From NCBI RefSeq assembly GCF_047511655.1, contig NC_133387.1, forward strand, positions 18,098,353 through 18,162,352: a stretch of DNA of 64,000 bases, in the 5' to 3' direction. Positions 25,702 through 37,639 of this stretch are shown in pieces. The notes under the pieces were generated by a model. The model did no database searches, had not been told where the DNA came from, and saw only the letters and a program-made list of their open reading frames with translations. The translations under genes and the position numbers were made by a program. The first letter of the stretch is position 1, and each line of letters starts with the position of its first letter. Origin of the DNA: Castor canadensis. Its lineage: Eukaryota > Chordata > Mammalia > Rodentia > Castoridae.

Positions 25702-27102
25702 TTACCTTGTAGCACCTATGTTCTTGTAATGACACATGAGAAGGTGTTTAAAGGTCTTCTTGAAGGTGGCATTACATAGTGCATAGCAGGCAGGGTTGAT
25801 GGTGCTGTTGATGTAGCAGAGCCAGTAACCAATTGTCCACACTGTGTTAGGGATGCAGGGTGCACAGAAGGTGTTGATGAGCACCATGACATTGTATGGG
25901 GCCCAGGTGATGATGAAAGCCAACAGAATAGCCAGGATTGTCCTGGTTACTTTTTTTTCCCGAGAAGGAGGAGGCTTCTTTTTTGCAGGCTGCTTGGTCA
26001 TCTTCACAATCTTGCGGGCTACAATGTTCTGTTTTTCATCTCCATTCTGACCTGATGACCCTACTAGCTCCACGGTGGTATTTGTTGGGGTGCATGAGTC
26101 ACCTTTTGGGGTCTTGGTGACAATTTTGATGCATGTCTGCTTAGAGTTCTCATCTTTTGAATGACCCAGGGAAGTAGAAACTGTGTTTTCATCCTGGGTG
26201 ATTTCATCATCTCTCATATTGGAGGCAACAGCACTGACTGAGGTGGAATCATTGGAGCTCTCTTTCTCTTCACCCTGGACACAGTTTTCTGTCACAGCAT
26301 CCCTTGGAGTCTTGCCATTCTGGATTTTGTTGTGTTCCAGGCCGCCGTCATTGGTAGGCATATTGTTGTTGTTGGGCTTCACTATTCTTCCTTGCACCAG
26401 ACTTGGTGACACTGGCTCTTGGTTGGCCACAGGCTCCTTTTTTTCCTTCTTTATCCTGCTCTTGCTGGCTCGGGATATATGCCAGTACAGCACAGTCATG
26501 ATGATCACAGGCAGATAGAAGGCTGCAATTGCAGTACCAAAGGTGACAGCAGCATTGGAAAAAAATTGAATGTAGCATTCCCCATCCTCCACAGTTCTCA
26601 CCCCTACTATGAACTGCCAGAAAAGAATGGCTGGAGCCCAGAGAATAAAGGAGAGGACCCAGGCAGCTGCAATCATCATGCCTGCCATTTTCGTGGTCCG
26701 CTTAACAGGGTAGGTCAGAGGTTTTGTGACACAGAAGTACCTGTCAAAGCTGATGATGAGCAGATTCATAACAGAGGCATTGCTGACCACATAGTCCAAG
26801 GCTAGCCAAAGGTCACATACCACAGGTCCCAAAGGCCAGTAACCTATCACAGTGTAGAGGGTGTACAAGTTCATGGAGAAAACACCAATGATGAGGTCAG
26901 CACAGGCCAGGCTGAACAAGAAGTAGTTGTTGACTGTCTGGAGGTGGCGGTTGACTTTAATGGAAACCATGACCAGGATGTTCCCAATAATGGTCACCAA
27001 ACTGAGGGATCCAGCCACAAGGACAATAAATACCACTTCAAATGTCTTATATGGACTGGTAATAGCCAAGCCATTATTAGAGGAGTTTGTTGAGTTATTC
27101 AT
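25702..27102 (-). CDS. CHRM2: Muscarinic acetylcholine receptor M2
   Basis: Class A GPCR that binds acetylcholine at the plasma membrane and couples mainly to Gi/o, lowering cAMP and opening GIRK channels in heart and neurons. The 466 codons equal the usual family length and the frame is intact. N-terminal sequons at N2, N3 and N6 fit glycosylation; there is no signal peptide. Seven hydrophobic segments lie at about 23-45, 60-80, 98-119, 140-162, 185-207, 389-409 and 424-443. Orthosteric-site residues present: D103, W400, Y403, N404, Y426, Y430. The C96-C176 disulfide pair, the DRY motif (120-122) and NPxxY (436-440) are intact. The long third intracellular loop (about 208-388) carries the S/T clusters 286-290 and 307-311 known as GRK sites, and C457 fits palmitoylation. 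The whole protein is in one exon, as in other mammals. The start is fixed by family length and by the splice acceptor 39 nt upstream. Confidence 0.99.
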   Translation of the reverse strand: MNNSTNSSNNGLAITSPYKTFEVVFIVLVAGSLSLVTIIGNILVMVSIKVNRHLQTVNNYFLFSLACADLIIGVFSMNLYTLYTVIGYWPLGPVVCDLWLALDYVVSNASVMNLLIISFDRYFCVTKPLTYPVKRTTKMAGMMIAAAWVLSFILWAPAILFWQFIVGVRTVEDGECYIQFFSNAAVTFGTAIAAFYLPVIIMTVLYWHISRASKSRIKKEKKEPVANQEPVSPSLVQGRIVKPNNNNMPTNDGGLEHNKIQNGKTPRDAVTENCVQGEEKESSNDSTSVSAVASNMRDDEITQDENTVSTSLGHSKDENSKQTCIKIVTKTPKGDSCTPTNTTVELVGSSGQNGDEKQNIVARKIVKMTKQPAKKKPPPSREKKVTRTILAILLAFIITWAPYNVMVLINTFCAPCIPNTVWTIGYWLCYINSTINPACYALCNATFKKTFKHLLMCHYKNIGATR

Positions 27103-27141
27103 TTTGTGCCAGTAGTCAAGTAGTCAAATAAACATTTAAAC
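27103..27141 (-). other. CHRM2: CHRM2 5' UTR segment of coding exon
   Basis: The 39 nt between the predicted splice acceptor and the ATG. There is one upstream ATG in this leader (in the fragment TTTAAATGTTT), followed by an early in-frame TGA, so it could at most encode a very short upstream peptide. Confidence 0.7.
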
Positions 27142-27165
27142 CTGTAGGGAAATAGAATAAAGTTA
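27142..27165 (-). promoter_or_regulatory. Splice acceptor of the CHRM2 coding exon
   Basis: On the minus strand a pyrimidine-rich TTCTATTTCCCTACAG ends at 27142, placing the first exon base at 27141. A GTTAAC sequence about 20 nt upstream of the AG (27162-27167) could serve as branch point. In known mammals CHRM2 has non-coding 5' exons spliced to a single coding exon, which agrees with this site. Confidence 0.75.
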
Positions 27166-27362
27166 ACAAAATACTACAAACATTGCTGAAAAATAAATCA
27201 GGTTTCTTTCTTTTGAATCACTTTTTTTTTTTTATGAAATCGTCCCCCATATTTCCTGTGCCTGTCTGCCCCAGACAAAAGATAAATAATTTAAATGGAG
27301 GATGCAAAAGGTCCTTTCAGGCTAGCAACAAATTTGAAATCCAATTATACTGTGAATATCTC

Positions 27363-27432
27363 CATATATAGATATGAGTATCTATCTATCAGCCAATCTA
27401 TCAATCTCTTTATCTATACATATATATATAGT
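27363..27432. repeat. Degenerate (TCTA)n/(TA)n microsatellite
   Basis: Interrupted ATCT/TATC units followed by a TA run, 220-290 bp upstream of the coding exon's acceptor. Confidence 0.75.
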
Positions 27433-30400
27433 AGTATATATTACCAACTAAATAGTGCATAATCCTGAGTTGAATTAAATAAACCAAAATTATATGTAAA
27501 CTTTCCAAAGTACCCACAAGTTTCTGAAATGGACATAAAAATTAATAAACCAATGAGAGGACAAAATTATGGAAGAAAGCATAAAACTGAGTGACTTTTA
27601 TAGTCAATAGCACCTTCTTCCTGATAGTTCTAAGCCTTTTCCATAATAACATTGATGAGGATGATAATAAAGACAGTATAATATTTTATTAGCTAACGTA
27701 CTTCTCTGAAGAGAATTATTTTCTCTGACCTCTCTTTTGCACATATAATAATTTTCACCTAGCACTAGAGCTAAAATTTCCAATAGTCCATATTTTGGAA
27801 AACAATCATTGCCTATTAAAGCATATTGATATGAATGTACTAATTTTCCAAATGTTTTAATTTCAAACCACTATAGAAACCATTACTTTCTATTTTTTCC
27901 AGACAACCTTTTGGTTTTGCTGAAGAGGGAAGTGTGAAACATAAAATCACATATTCAGTCAGTGATAGTGAAGAGTGTGAACCTTAGTTTGCTCAATCTC
28001 TCATTCTTTCACCTTGTCCTCACATCCCATTGAGCAACTTCTCTCAGTTAGACGTTGTGATATGATGTATTCTAAGCATTCAGTGGTAATTAAGACAAAG
28101 TCCCTGCCTATGAGAGGAATAAGTTCTGGTGGCAGAGAGAGGTTGGTAAAGAAACAACTATTAAACCTAACTGCATTTTCTGATGCCTAAACTTGCTGTA
28201 CTTAAGCAAATTTATCATCACCATTTTTCAGATAATCCTGTCAAAGTCTGGTGACAATTGAATTATCTTTCATAAGGGAGAAAGTATGGGGGGAGTTCAG
28301 ACAGAAAGTTAGGACTTCTTCAAAGGAGAGATGACACCTTTCTGGAGAAATGGTATTTGAGGGAAAAGGAAGGCCAAGTTTCACCTCCTCTTGACAAGTT
28401 CCAGCCCAAGTTCTACCTCCTCTTGCTGTGAGTAATGTCAGAAAATAAGAATTACTGAGAAGTCATTTGTTGTCACTTCAAAAATCAGAAATCTCTATTA
28501 ATTCTGATACAATTACTGACAAAGTAATGCTATGAGATACAGGTTGGGCAGTGGTCTGCCCTTGAAATCTGTGTAGGAAATACTTTGACACACACCTTCA
28601 TAGCACAAATAACATTTAAACAAATGATTTCTTATGCTTCCGAAAGCAAATTATCTTCAAGCATTTAATAATCAAAACCCTGGATGATAAAGGTTTGACC
28701 TTAAAAAATAAGACCCCAAATTCAGAAACTATGAAAAAGAAAAAATGATTACTACATAATCTTTTAAATTTTTGCATAGAAAATAATCAAAACAATTGAT
28801 AAGAAAAATATTTGCAATGCATGTGAGGGAAAATTACCTATTTTCCTTAATCCGAAAGAATTTGGGACAAAAGGAAAGACAAAAGATTACCAATCTAAAA
28901 CATTGTTATTTTAGTTATATCAAAGAAAAAATTAATATTGTTGACTTTAAACATATAAAAAGATGCCCAACTTTACAATTTAAAAACGTAAAACCAAACA
29001 ATTGTTGGTGCTTCTCTACCAATAAGGTCAGGGTAGTACTGCTGAACTGTTTGGATAGGGCTACTGGGGTAACCTTCATGGCAATTTAGTCATTTCTATA
29101 AAAGTTTTAAATAAAAATTTAAGTTTGTAGTTATAAAAATTTTAAACTTGTTAAGAAACAGTTTTCTCAGGAATACTACATCTAGGAATTTGTCTTCTGG
29201 TGTAGCTATAAAAATATACAAAAAGGTTTCTCAATGATGTTTTTCAGTGATGTTATAACAAAAATACCTAAAAATACTAAAACTATTCAGCAACATAAGA
29301 TTTGTTAATATGTTATCAATTATTCTTACATTTTAACATTATATAGCTGTTAAAAAGGGCTGTATGTGTGCATGTGTTTCCTGGCTTTGCTGTAGAAAGT
29401 TGTGCATTGTACAAGTAGGAAATTATGTGTTCAAAGAAAGACATGAGTTATTATAGAATACAATAAATTGATGCAGTATCATAACTGTTATGAAAATTAT
29501 GATATGCTATCATAATATGTATGACATATATAGAGATAGGCCTATAAACTATTGGGAGACACTGAACCATTTAGTGAGGAGAATGTTAGTGGAATATAAC
29601 TCATTATCAGGGAATTGTTTCAATGACATTTCTCTTCTGCAATTCCTTTTTGCCATTATTCATACAATGTTTTTGAACAAAATGATTTAATTATTTCAGC
29701 CATTATTCTATAGGATCAGCATTCTGACTTGGTAATAACAGTCACACCTTTGTCTCTTTGTTATAAACATTTATAGACATCTTACATTAATTGCTATATG
29801 ATTCTCACTTCCTTATTATTTGTCTGTTGTTTCCCCTTTCTCTACTCCTTTTTCTTCTTGTTTACCAGTGGTGTGCATTACTTTATCAATCAATAAATAA
29901 AAGTATGGTTTTAAGTCTCTAAAATTAAATTATCTAACAATATGTTAACAACTATAGGCAATAAATGAGACCTAATGAAACTACTCTAAACATGGAGGGA
30001 AAGGAGAAAAAGGAGAATGATGGACAGTGAACTTACCTAAATATATTGTAAGCACTTTTGTAAATGTCACAGTGTACCCCCAGTACAACAAAAATGTGAT
30101 AACAAAAAAGAAAATATTTGTGACTGGATCTATTTTGTCCTTCCTATGAAGAAGAAATCAAAGTTATAAATGAAGTTAAACAACTGCTCATAGATTATGA
30201 GACTGGTGAATAAAGAATGTAGAACTAAAACTGACATCTTTACCTTCTGGTGAGATACTCTTTGTCTGTCCTACCTTTGGAAAATTGTACTTTGTCCAAT
30301 TATGTGTGAATTTGCCAGAAAACAACAAAAGGATGAACCTACATGCAGAGGCTGCTAGTTAAGGTGGATTGTTTTGGGGACCCTGATATCCCTGTCCATG

Positions 30401-30954
30401 TCAAACACACTAAATTTATTTGATGTTAGTATAAGTAGTTGCTTTTGTGTCCCCTGGATTTTCAGAGTTATACTAATTTTTAAGCTGTCCTAATGCTGTG
30501 TATAAAAATGGAATTCCTTCTGCTTAGGAGAAAGCACAGGCATTTGAAGGGTGGTCTTTCTTTCTGGCACAGGCTTTGTGGGGTTGTGCCTCTTCCATGA
30601 AAGAAAGCAGCTTCCTTCGGTCAACCTCTTGCCACTTCTGCTGTCCAAATGTCTGCAAACACTTTTATTTCCAGTGTGGCACCATAGGGCACTATTAAAG
30701 CAATAACAGTTCCATCACTGGTGAAGCAATGGAGATGACATCACAGGATTCATTTTAACATAGCAAGTGTGTAAGAGCAGTTTATTATTTATTCGACAAT
30801 CTAGTTTGTGACCAAACCCTGTAAAAACTATGGAAACTCACAAAAGACAGTTTTTCTGTTCTTAGCTTCTTTGCTGCTTGAGTCCATATACATAGCAGAG
30901 AAGAATGTGTCATACTTCAACATTTTCTCCACAAAGTTAATCTCCATTCTTAAT

Positions 30955-31110
30955 TATTAATTTGTGATTCTGAGCATGTCACTTAAATTCCATGAATCCA
31001 AATTTTCAAGCAGAAATAGCAATCCTTTTCTTTCGGGGTTGTGGCAAGGATCAAATGATATGATATCTCCATTCAATAAATGCTATTAATATCAAAATTT
31101 GCCATGTGGA
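30955..31110 (+). mobile_element. Probable MIR SINE
   Basis: Contains TGATTCTGAGCATGTCACTT followed by a CATGAATCCAAATTTTCAAG segment and GGTTGTGGCAAGGATCAAAT. This matches the order of the MIR core (loss of free water-like GTGACCTTGGGCAAGTCACTT, then CTCAGTTTCCTCATC, then TTGTGAGGATTAAATGA). Diverged and old. Confidence 0.55.
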
Positions 31111-31227
31111 TATAAATTAATAGTAACATAACAGTAAATTAATAGTTAATAGAAATTGTATGTGTGTGTTTAAATTATATTAATAGTGGAATGGTATGGG
31201 GTGTTGTGGTTGGATTGATACTAAATT

Positions 31228-31272
31228 GTTATTATCAATAATATTAAATTATCTATATTTTTACCTATAAAA
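31228..31272. repeat. Left copy of a 45-bp target-site duplication
   Basis: Matches 31727-31771 in direct orientation at 44 of 45 positions (one T/C difference at position 5). The pair brackets the truncated LINE-1. Confidence 0.9.
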
Positions 31273-31726
31273 GGTAAGACACCTAAAAAATTAGCTAGCA
31301 TTTGTTGCCCTTAACGCAGAGAAACTAAAGCAGATACCTTAAAAGCAACTGAGGCCAATAGGAAAAGGGGACCAGAAACTAGAGAAAAGGTGAGATCAAA
31401 AAGAATTAACCTAGAAGGTAACACACATGCACAGGAAATTAATGTGAGTCAACTCCCTGTGTAGCTATCCTTATTTCAACCAGCAAAAACCCTTGTTCCT
31501 TCCTATTATTGCTTATACTCTCTCTACAACAAAATTAGAAATAAGGGCAAAATAGTTTCTGCTGGGTATTGAGGGGGTGGGGGGGAGAGGGAGGGGGCGG
31601 AGTGGGTGGTAAGGGAGGGGGTGGGGGCAGGGGGGAGAAATGAACCAAGCCTTGTATGCACATACGAATAAAAAAAAAAGCATAAGAAAGTTTCAAATGC
31701 AAAAAAAAAAATTAAAAAAATAAATA
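31273..31726 (+). mobile_element. 5'-truncated LINE-1 3' UTR insertion with two A tracts
   Basis: A 3' UTR segment of the same subfamily as 1-3990: the CTATCCTTAT region, an ACAACAAAATTAGA segment, a very G-rich tract at 31573-31637, and the TGTATGCACATACGAATAAA end. A first A tract ends at 31679. About 21 bp of non-LINE sequence follows, then a second A-rich tract (31701-31726) that abuts the right target duplication. The layout fits target-primed insertion with a short 3' transduction. Confidence 0.9.
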
Positions 31727-31771
31727 GTTACTATCAATAATATTAAATTATCTATATTTTTACCTATAAAA
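31727..31771. repeat. Right copy of a 45-bp target-site duplication
   Basis: Direct repeat of 31228-31272 with a single mismatch, directly after the A-rich tail of the LINE-1 insertion. Confidence 0.9.
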
Positions 31772-32036
31772 TCATAATAATGATTATTAGCCTGGTTCAA
31801 GCATAACTATACTTCAAAGCCACTCCTGAGGTGCTTACTTTTTTGTTACACATGTTATAGGAATGTTGAACTGAAGATTAAACATTTAAATTAGTTGAGA
31901 TTCAAATCCAATCCTACACTATTCTACAAATACTTATTTCTTGTCTAAGGAATAGTCTTGCCTAGCTGCAACCACTGACAGCACCAGTGACCTTCCAAGA
32001 CTAAGCCGAATGCCCTAACATCAAGTTGGGTCTTTT

Positions 32037-32255
32037 CAATGGGACTGGGGTTTGAACACTGGGCTTTGAGTTTACAAAGCAAGCTCTTTACTGCTTGAGC
32101 CATACCTCCAGTCCGTTTTGGTCTGGTTATTTTGGAGATGTGAGTCTCATGAACTTTATGCCCAAACTGGACTTGAACCTTGAATCTTGATCTTCCCCAT
32201 CTCAGCCTCCCCCATAGCTAAGTTTATAGGTGTGAGCCACCAGCACCTGGCTCAA
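32037..32255 (-). mobile_element. Composite SINE (B1-like + ID-like)
   Basis: On the plus strand GACTGGGGTTTGAACACTGG and CTGCTTGAGCCATACCTCCA are the complement of an ID-like half. GGACTTGAACCTTGAATCTT and GGTGTGAGCCACCAGCACCT are the complement of a B1-like half. The A tail has been lost. Confidence 0.85.
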
Positions 32256-32438
32256 GTTAAACAAGAGAGTGAAGATCATTATGAGCAGGCCAATATTGGG
32301 ACTTTGGGAACAGATATTGACAATAAGACATAGAATTAGTAAGAGTGGTCTGCTCATGAAAATACGTGACATTTATGGTTTAAAATATTATCCTAAGAGC
32401 AATCATCATAAAGATCATATCACATACCTAAAACAAAG

Positions 32439-32508
32439 GGATGTGAATTTTGCTCAGTGGTTGAGTGCTTGCCTAGAGCCTGAGGGTCTCATCTCCAGCA
32501 TCAAAAAA
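32439..32508 (+). mobile_element. ID element
   Basis: GCTCAGTGGTTGAGTGCTTG (box A region and ID core) is followed by GGGTCTCATCTCCAGCATCA, a decayed box B and end, then a short A run. It is a single ID unit without a B1 half. Confidence 0.75.
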
Positions 32509-32904
32509 TGCATATATAAATACATAATTTTTAACATAATCTATATATAAGCATGTATATGAATATATAAATTTACTTTCATATTCATTATATAGACATA
32601 TTAGCATGTGAATTCTTAAATAGCTTATCATTAAAATATTCACATAAATGGCACCAAAGTTCTAAATATTGATTATAATATATTTTTCTGAATTGTTACA
32701 CAGAGAATACTAGTTACAACAATTTAAAAACATTTAGATACAAGCAGAGGTTTCAAAAAATGGGATTTTCCTCTCTGCTAAAGTCAGGCAGCACACCTGA
32801 TACAGGTGTTATGAGCACTTTCACGAATGTGTCGATGATGTAATAAATTATAAGAAATTTATCAATGTGTGAGCAGCTGAAGTGCTAGAATTCTTGTATT
32901 TTCA

Positions 32905-33065
32905 GTTACTTCTTCAGTTAATTCTTACAGTAACCCTGAAGAGAGTAATTTTCCTTTCCAGTTTTGCAATAATAGTGATAAAAGAGCTGAGAGATCAGGC
33001 CATGTTTCAAATTTAGGTCTCTCTGATTCCTACAATCACATCATTTCCACTATGCCCTGCCATGC
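32905..33065 (-). mobile_element. Probable MIR SINE
   Basis: Reads as a complement of MIR: TAATTCTTACAGTAACCCTG, AAGAGCTGAGAGATCAGGCC and CATTTCCACTATGCCCTGCC, in the usual order. Diverged. Confidence 0.5.
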
Positions 33066-33420
33066 TACAGATACAGAGTCTAAAATGTGTTCTAAAATAA
33101 TTTCTTAAAGTCAGGGGAAAAAATGAACCAGTGATTCAGAAGACTGGAAGTCTTCTGATAGACAAAAGTTTGGAAATCAGGGGGGATTCACATGAAGTTG
33201 AACTTGTGTTTATATTTCTTTAACAGTCTTTAAAAATGCAATGCTAGGGTGTATTCTTCTATTCCATTTGTAGTTTCTGCTTTTGTTTTAATACATCATC
33301 AAAGATGGCAAAGTGTTCTGCATGGTCTTTGTGCAGTGGATTCACCGAGCAAGCACCAGTGACAAAATCATCAGCCTGGTCAGTATTGCCTGAAATTCCC
33401 ACAACTGACACAATAGCAAG

Positions 33421-33500
33421 GCAAATAGCAAAAATTGTGCCTTGGATGGAGTGAGAAAAACAAGGATCCCATTTAAACCACATTTATCACTCAGTCCCCT
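33421..33500. repeat. Left arm of an 80-bp inverted repeat
   Basis: The reverse complement of this arm aligns without gaps to 34811-34890 with 72 of 80 identities. Similarity falls off sharply on both sides. I do not recognise the family. The minus-strand open frame that covers it (33259-33483) is not preserved in the other arm, so it is unlikely to be coding. Confidence 0.85.
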
Positions 33501-34810
33501 GTATTGATATGAAACAAGCTAACAGAGTATATTCATATTTAAAAGGCTCTCACCAGTCTTGACTGCCTTTAAATTTTACTAATACATAAAGAAGAGTTCT
33601 GGTCTGGGGCTGACAATATTGACATACCATTTTCCGAGAGCCTTTGACAATATCACTCAGAAATGGCATGCATTTCCATGTTAATCAGATTTTCCTTTGA
33701 GCCACGCCATACATCAAAAGTCAGTGTACATGTCTCTTGCTTCCTTGCAAGCTCCTGAATCTCATTGCAGCTGCACAGTTATGGAGGGGGTGGAGCCACA
33801 GGGAGAATTGGGGTCCCTGCTAAGAAATCAAGACTGTCTTTTTCTTTTACATTCCAAAATATGTTGTGGAAGTACTGTTGAGAACAGATTGTCTTATGCC
33901 ATCAAGGGGTGTGGGGGTAGAAATGAAAGAGGAATGGGTGCTCAAACAAAATAGAACACATTTTTGTCTGTAAGAAATTTATAATCTAGGAGAGACACAA
34001 ATTTGCTGATGGAACTTCCAGATATCCATAATTATGGGCTAATATCATGACAAGTGGCAAAGCTACTTGAAGCCTGGTCAGAACGGGGTGAAGTAAATAA
34101 AGAAGGCTGCCTGGAAATCTTCATCTCTCACATTGCCTGTTTTTTTCTTCTCCATCCTCCTAACATTGGCTTGTGTGCTTATTTCTGATTCTTTGTTTTC
34201 TTTTATTGTTGTTCTCTAGATTCTGTACAATATCTTCTTCTCAGAAAGGTGCAATCTACTAGTTAGGGGTGGGATGGGCCATTTACTCACCTACACTGAG
34301 TTTGCATGTTATCTAAAAACAAAATGTGCGAAAAGTATTCTGGAAGCCATGTGTGAAATTTTCCTATTTAGGAAACTGTAGCACAGCATGGCAGACTTTA
34401 CTAGATATGCATTATGCAAAACATCTGAAAAAAAGTCACACCAAAAACATATTTCATTTTTCAGTCTACACCACTATGGTGCATGCATATTATCATACAG
34501 AAGTTGCACTTTTTAAAGAAGAAAAAACGTGAAAAAAGAAATGATAGACAAGAGTGAAAGTAGCTGCAACAACAATCTGATCCTCACACCAGTACAAATA
34601 GAAGAGGATTCATGAATTTCTGTCAATGTGAAAAACATCAGGATTAGGCAAGGCCTTATTACAATGAAAACATGTTTGCTGTTTTGGCTGCCTGCCAAAT
34701 ATAATGCTAGTGATTCTGGGACTAACTTCTATTCCATGTCAGCCAAGCTATTTTTCCCTTCTTCAAAACACATCGTAACACCACTTACCCTACAAAAATG
34801 TCATGACTAT

Positions 34811-34890
34811 AGGCGACAGAGTGATAAATGTGGTTTAAGTAGGATCCTTGTTTTTCTCACTCCATTTAAGGCACAATTTTAGCTATTTGT
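34811..34890. repeat. Right arm of an 80-bp inverted repeat
   Basis: Inverted partner of 33421-33500, separated from it by 1310 bp. The arm shares the block around GATCCTTGTTTTTCTCACTC exactly, while the frame seen in the left arm is broken here by an early stop. Confidence 0.85.
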
Positions 34891-36594
34891 TCATACAACA
34901 CACCTCTTGTCAGAAAGGAAAGAGATATGGACAAGTATAAGCAGAATGAAACCTAGAAATGCCCAACTTTGTGATTTAAAAAATCAAATTCCATCTAAGC
35001 AAGCATGGCAGCCTCCATCCTTTTCTATACCAGGAATCTGACAGAACTCAATGGTGGATGGTGATTGAAATGGAGTAGACAGTGCTAACTGCACAGTGTT
35101 CTGCACAGCCCTCAGCCATACAACTGGAAGGAGCCCTTTGACTAAAGGGTGTTATGTCCTCACGAGGAAGAATAGCAAAATGGAAAGGAAGCAGTTCCTG
35201 GAGAGCTACTGAAAATTGTGTATGATTAGGCAGCTGTATTTGAATCAATGTCTGTGTCTTTTTCACCATCTGAGAAGCTGGAAATGTGTATGGTAGGCTT
35301 TTGAAATTTTGTTGTTGTTTTTTTTTCCTCTTGAAGTTGGCAGGCTGCTGGTTTAATAACTCTAAATTAGTTAATTCATTGCTGTGAATTAAAAATGTGA
35401 ATCGGATTTGCAGAGGAATTGAGGCTTGTTATGACTCTAATAGAAAATTCTAGAATGAAAGCTGTTGTTCTCTAGAAGCTGAGCAATTCCAAACAATGCA
35501 TCCTTTTAGGGAGTCTTTGCAATGATGCACATGCCTTCCATTGGAAGCCGAGACAGAGCACGGGGAAATATGGAGCTTTGGAGAGTAGGTCAAGGGCAGA
35601 AAGGAAGGAAAATCACTTTAGGAGCAGAGAGAAGTTAAAGAGGAAGTCAATATGTTTCCTCCCAAGGATAGACCAGAATAACTGTTGTACACAGAAATGC
35701 TACACAAATTAGGAGATGTGCACAGAAATGAAATTTCTTTTGAATGTTGAAAAAATTTTAAAAATCAGAGTTCACATCTTATAATAGTTAAGTAGCAATA
35801 AAGGCACTTAGTCATATTTAGGATATATATTCATTTTAAGTGTGTTTCTATTTTAGGTGCATTGCTTATGGGAAGAAAGGAACAATTCCTGAATGCATGT
35901 GTTACTCTTTCCATAAGAGTGCACATTTGTATGAAAAGTAAAAGTAAGTGAATTGTGTTTTATAGAAATAATTGTACTTGTTATTACCTTTCAAAACACA
36001 TTCAACTATAAATGTAAGCTTAATAGACACTGGATTTTGTACTAATCTCTGGGATGTAGGTGCATAGAGCCCAAAGAAATAAACTCACCCCCATAAAGCA
36101 AAATCTTGGGTCCACACACTTTTCAATGGCAGAAATGACACAAGCCTCATATACTTACGATTCATGACAGAGTCAATGAAGCTGTAAAGACAAAATAGTG
36201 ATGAAGTGTAGAAAGTAATGGGCAGCAACTATTTTTATTGTTTCCAATTGAAACACAAAATGATTGTTTCCCCCAGAGTCTGATTGCAGCCTATTTCTAG
36301 AACTGAGCAAAATGACCACAGTGTTATCTCACTAAAACTTGAAGCATGAGAGTGTGGGGAAGATTAAAGTTTTTACTAAATGATCTAATGTCAATTGAGA
36401 TGAGGGAACATAAAAAGCTGTATCAACTCAGCAAAATTTTTCATACCTAATTTAGAGTTAAAATAAAGCAAGTTGATCAAAGAGAATGAAGAGGTTTATG
36501 TGGTAAATCTGGGCTGTCAACTCTCCTATCTACTTGAACCAAAACTGCTTCTTGTTGAAAACTTTAGGGGAATTACAACATTATTAAATTTATA
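34891..36594. other. Non-coding sequence, possible conserved element at 35340-35580
   Basis: No gene or repeat recognised. The stretch 35340-35580 is free of repeats and rich in TAATTA-like homeodomain motifs (TTAGTTAATTCATT, GTGAATTAAAAATG). This may mark a regulatory element but is not proven. Confidence 0.4.
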
Positions 36595-36950
36595 TAATAT
36601 ATGTCACACATGCTGCCCCAACCTCTTCTTCCAGTCCCTCCCATCATCTTGGTTAGATCCTATTCAAGTATTTGAATAGCCTCACTCCTCTTCAGCCCCT
36701 TACACTCCAAACACTTTGAAAGCTCAGATCTCTCATGCAGACTGAGTTGTTACTGCAAAGCCTGAATCTTTACCTTTCCCCTGGAGAAAGGGTTCCTGTT
36801 CACTGAGAGCTATGACAAAAATGGCACATCCCTTCTTGAACTGTACCATCTGGGCTTGTTAATGGCTCAGCACAATTTATTTGTCCTTGTCTCTGCCATG
36901 TCATCTACCAAAAAGTAGCTTAATTTTGAGTGGTTCATAGACAAGAGGCA
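36595..36950 (+). mobile_element. Possible L2 LINE remnant
   Basis: Pyrimidine-rich phrases in the style of an L2 3' region (CCAACCTCTTCTTCCAGTCC, then CTCACTCCTCTTCAGCCCC). Weak, with no diagnostic end. Confidence 0.3.
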
Positions 36951-37639
36951 TTCCTATTCTATGCTCTCCATTTCTAAATAATGGATGAGAAGGGAAGATC
37001 TTCCAACAGGTACATGGTAAATGGGCTAAGAATTGTGTGCACAAATCTAGTAGACAACATGATTTTGCTCAAAGAGCCATTGTTCTCAGCAGAGCAGTTT
37101 TCATTTGAGCTGTTTGCTGAGATGAGGATATGCATAGTTATACCTCTAAGAGAAAAATGCTGGAGCAGGAGTCTGTGAGTAATTATGTAATCCCTAGAAC
37201 ATCTCAAGGTGGACGGATAGTAAGCTAAGAGATTTTCCCCTGGTTTCGTCAATAGCACTGTGAGAATGCATGTGTGCCCAGTGCTAAGTGCATTTGTTGT
37301 AGAGGAAGTTCTAACACATATGAGAAGGAAGACAATTTTTTTGTTCTTATAAAGGTCATAGGATGAAGGACAATGTCTCATGAAGGATCAGTGCATTGTG
37401 ATAACATGCTGTACAAGGGGAACTTACAAGTCAAACACTGGCATGCTGTGAGTAGTGGTCCAAACACAAAGAATGGTAACCATCTAGTGAACACTTCCTC
37501 TTGAGAGAGAGAGAAGCCAAGTTTCTGGATCTCTATCTAAGGGATGTACCAAGAGAAGGCTGGCTTCTTGCTTTGCAAAGGTAATAAAACTTCTCTTTAT
37601 GTAACTTTATTCACAGATAACACTGATGTGTTTGTGGAT

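Larger units (their letters stand above)
27145..31227. other. Repeat-poor intronic sequence next to the CHRM2 exon
   Basis: About 4 kb without a recognised SINE or LINE apart from a possible MIR at the far end. It contains a TCTA/TATA-rich microsatellite (27363-27432) and a short imperfect duplication (19 bp, 17 matching, at 28375-28393 and 28407-28425). Confidence 0.5.

Noticed and set aside
26183..26805. Plus-strand open frames of 111 and 128 codons opposite CHRM2
   Set aside because: They are antisense shadows of a conserved GPCR coding exon, with no recognisable family and no independent start context.
29980..30115. Candidate unclassified repeat ending in an ACAACAAAAATGTGATAACA-like text
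   Set aside because: The end resembles a retroposon 3' end, but no second copy was seen in the window and no family was recognised.
33259..33483. Minus-strand 74-codon frame as a possible small gene
   Set aside because: It overlaps one arm of the inverted repeat and the corresponding frame is broken in the other arm. No family similarity is recognised.
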